Both the position numbers and the translations under genes were made by a program. Source: Gnetum montanum (lineage: Eukaryota > Streptophyta > Gnetopsida > Gnetales > Gnetaceae). Taken from it: a stretch of DNA of 64,000 nucleotides. The notes below the pieces were generated by a model. That model saw nothing but the letters and a program-made list of their open reading frames with translations. It made no database searches and had not been told where the DNA came from. Each line of letters begins with the position of its first letter. Within the stretch, counting starts at the first letter, position 1. The stretch spans positions 186,001 through 250,000 of the forward strand of contig MNCI01011448.1 in the NCBI GenBank assembly GCA_015680685.1, written 5' to 3'. Shown here one piece after another: positions 62,600-64,000 of the stretch.

Positions 62600-62770
62600 T
62601 AAAACTATTGCTCTTCACATTACTTTCCTTTCATTTGTGCATTTTAACTCTATTTACGATAAGTAACACTTGCTACTATTTTTCTAGTTGATTTTTGTAG
62701 GATCTTGTAGGCACACAGCATGACTATGCATGTAGCATCACACCTCACACAAGCAAGGTAAGCACTCATC
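62600..62770 (+). other. Pol-less junction of Tat-E
   Basis: TTGATTTTTGTAG|GATCTTG (about 62,688-62,707) is followed by AGCATGACTATGCATGTAGC, which aligns to the ORF2 start of Tat-D. After CACAAGCAAGGTAAGCA the sequence passes into the 3' UTR array. The block matches Tat-A (6,165-6,330, minus strand) nearly base for base across the join. Confidence 0.8.
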
Positions 62771-63015
62771 TTCCATGATGCAAAAAACTAGCATAGATAG
62801 TTTTCTATGACTATAAAATGGCATAATAGTCCGCTATGACTGTAAATTGACATAGATCATCCTTGGGTTATGACATTTAATTGAAATAATAGCTCATTTT
62901 CTATGACATTAAAATAGCACATAGAAGTCTACTAGGACTATAAACTAGCACCCCATCGTTTGCTAGCACCTCAAACTAGGTTCACAACTTGCTAGGACTT
63001 TGAATTGGGTTCATG
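62771..63015 (+). repeat. TTAAACTAG-type minisatellite array, Tat-E 3' UTR
   Basis: About seven units such as TTTCTATGACTATAAAATGGC and CTACTAGGACTATAAACTAGC, ending with ACTTTGAATTGGGTTC types. Confidence 0.75.
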
Positions 63016-64000
63016 CATTCACAACATCATCACCTCCCACCATTTTTCTGATCTTTTGGAGCACCTGCCATTGGTGTAGCCTTTGGAGCACTTGCAGCAG
63101 CATCACCCTAGCACTTTCACTAGCTTCTTGAGCATTTGCAACTAGTGAAACATTTGATGCATTTGCAGCATCTTCAGATCTAGCACTTGTAGCATCTTCA
63201 CATCTGACATTTGCACTTGCATTTCATGTTTTGTGGTTTTCTTATCTTCTCAAAGTTGTGTTTGTATAACAAAGCCCTGGAGGCAGTCATGTAAAGATGC
63301 ATCTCATCATAGTAGTAAGTCGCCACATCACTCTGATGTGAATGATTAGACTAGTGAAGCCACTCAAGAGTGCACATCCTCTTCATCCCATTACAGCCTA
63401 TGCACATCCACTCCTTCATCCCAATATCTTCTCATCCCCTGGATAATCATGATTGCGCATCCCTCTAATACATATGCACTATGACACATATGGCATTCTC
63501 TTCACATCAACCATAGAACCCATGGTATATGTAACGTAACTCATCCCATGGGGAGCCTTTATTGGCTAGTCAAGGCCCAAGCAGATGTAATGCACCTCAT
63601 CCCTGGGAGGAAAACTTTTCCTATAGATGTGACATGGTTGCATCAAAGCAAAGCCCATCTACTTGATGGCCCACACTTTGCAACTAGCATTTAGTAGTAA
63701 GCTGAACCCAACAAAGGTTCACCTCACAACAAAGAAAAAAATAAAAAGCAAAAAAATGGGAAAAAAATAAAAGAAAAAAAGGAGAATGGGAAAAAGCACA
63801 TCCCCAAGAAAATTGAAAATGTTGTAGCTTTGTAACTAGCTTAGCCTTGGATTGACATTAACTTTTTCATGAGCACTTTGATGAGAGGTCAATGTTTCAA
63901 GGGCAAGCCACTTCATGCCATGGTCACCATCAACTATGCTAACTTTGCATCTTCCATTAAGATATACTATTTGTATTTTATTTCCTTTGCTTGCATTTCA
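63016..64000 (+). other. Tat-E 3' UTR, to window end
   Basis: Contains a short run of AGCATCTTC/AGCACTTGCA words (63,055-63,220), the conserved block AAAGATGCATCTCATCATAG (63,294), the paired lines GTAACGTAACTCATCCCATG (63,531) and GATGTAATGCACCTCATCCC (63,585), and an A-rich tract (63,720-63,790) followed by CACATCCCCAAGAAAATTG. No gene. Confidence 0.7.

Larger units (their letters stand above)
58059..64000 (+). mobile_element. Tat-E: gag-PR-only Tat element (internal part; 3' LTR beyond the window)
   Basis: After the LTR at 56,042-58,058: PBS, a T-rich repeated leader, gag (58,619 to about 61,400), PR (to about 62,090), a spacer with minisatellite, a junction without RT-RH-IN (62,600-62,770), a 3' UTR array (62,770-63,015) and 3' UTR to the window end. 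The last bases (AACTATGCTAACTTTGCATC and onward) align with 55,935-55,985 of Tat-D, so the 3' LTR should begin roughly 100 bp past 64,000. The internal plan equals Tat-A. Confidence 0.82.

Overview
The window is a nest of decayed Ty3/Gypsy LTR retrotransposons from a nuclear plant genome. It contains no intact host gene, tRNA, rRNA or CRISPR array. All coding traces are Gag, protease (PR), reverse transcriptase (RT), RNase H (RH) and integrase (IN), broken by stops and frameshifts. The plant assignment rests on the element types: a Tat-type lineage with a second RNase H between RH and IN, and a chromovirus-type pol. The copies are old: the two LTRs of the best-preserved element differ at about 10 of their first 88 aligned bases, mostly by transitions. 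Many old nested copies suggest a large, slowly purged genome, perhaps a gymnosperm, but the species cannot be named from this.

Layout, left to right. 1-1,400 is a + strand chromovirus-like RH-IN relic, followed by AT-rich sequence holding a solo LTR (1,923-2,877). 3,857-24,742 is Tat-A (- strand), split by Tat-B (+ strand, 6,558-20,015). Tat-B is complete in structure: two 1.7 kb LTRs, a 5-bp target duplication, PBS, leader, gag-PR, spacer, RT-RH-aRH-IN and 3' UTR. 24,743-28,980 is AT-rich and largely unassigned, with two microsatellites. 28,980-33,709 is Gypsy-G (- strand), a different gypsy lineage with internal deletions and a 1.5 kb solo LTR inside it (29,662-31,193). Inserted in Gypsy-G is Tat-C (- strand, 33,710-38,132), cut in its integrase by Tat-D (+ strand, from 38,133). 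Tat-D carries gag-PR, a 5.9 kb insert with an antisense intron-containing gene fragment, and RT-IN. It runs into an LTR at 56,042-58,058 that also serves as the 5' LTR of Tat-E, which continues past the window end.

Main observations. (1) Tat-A and Tat-E have different LTRs but the same gag-PR-only internal plan. Both lack RT-RH-IN and share the same joining sequence and an in-phase 30-bp repeat in gag, so they look like one propagating non-autonomous lineage living beside autonomous Tat-B/C/D. (2) A short motif around TTAAACTAGCA occurs as degenerate tandem arrays at up to three separate places per element. (3) Each LTR lineage carries near-perfect palindromes upstream of its TATA box, with a different sequence in each lineage. 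(4) The antisense fragment in Tat-D has GT-AG introns and one exon resembling an FCP1/NIF-type HAD phosphatase. All identities come from reading the sequence by eye, without database searches.
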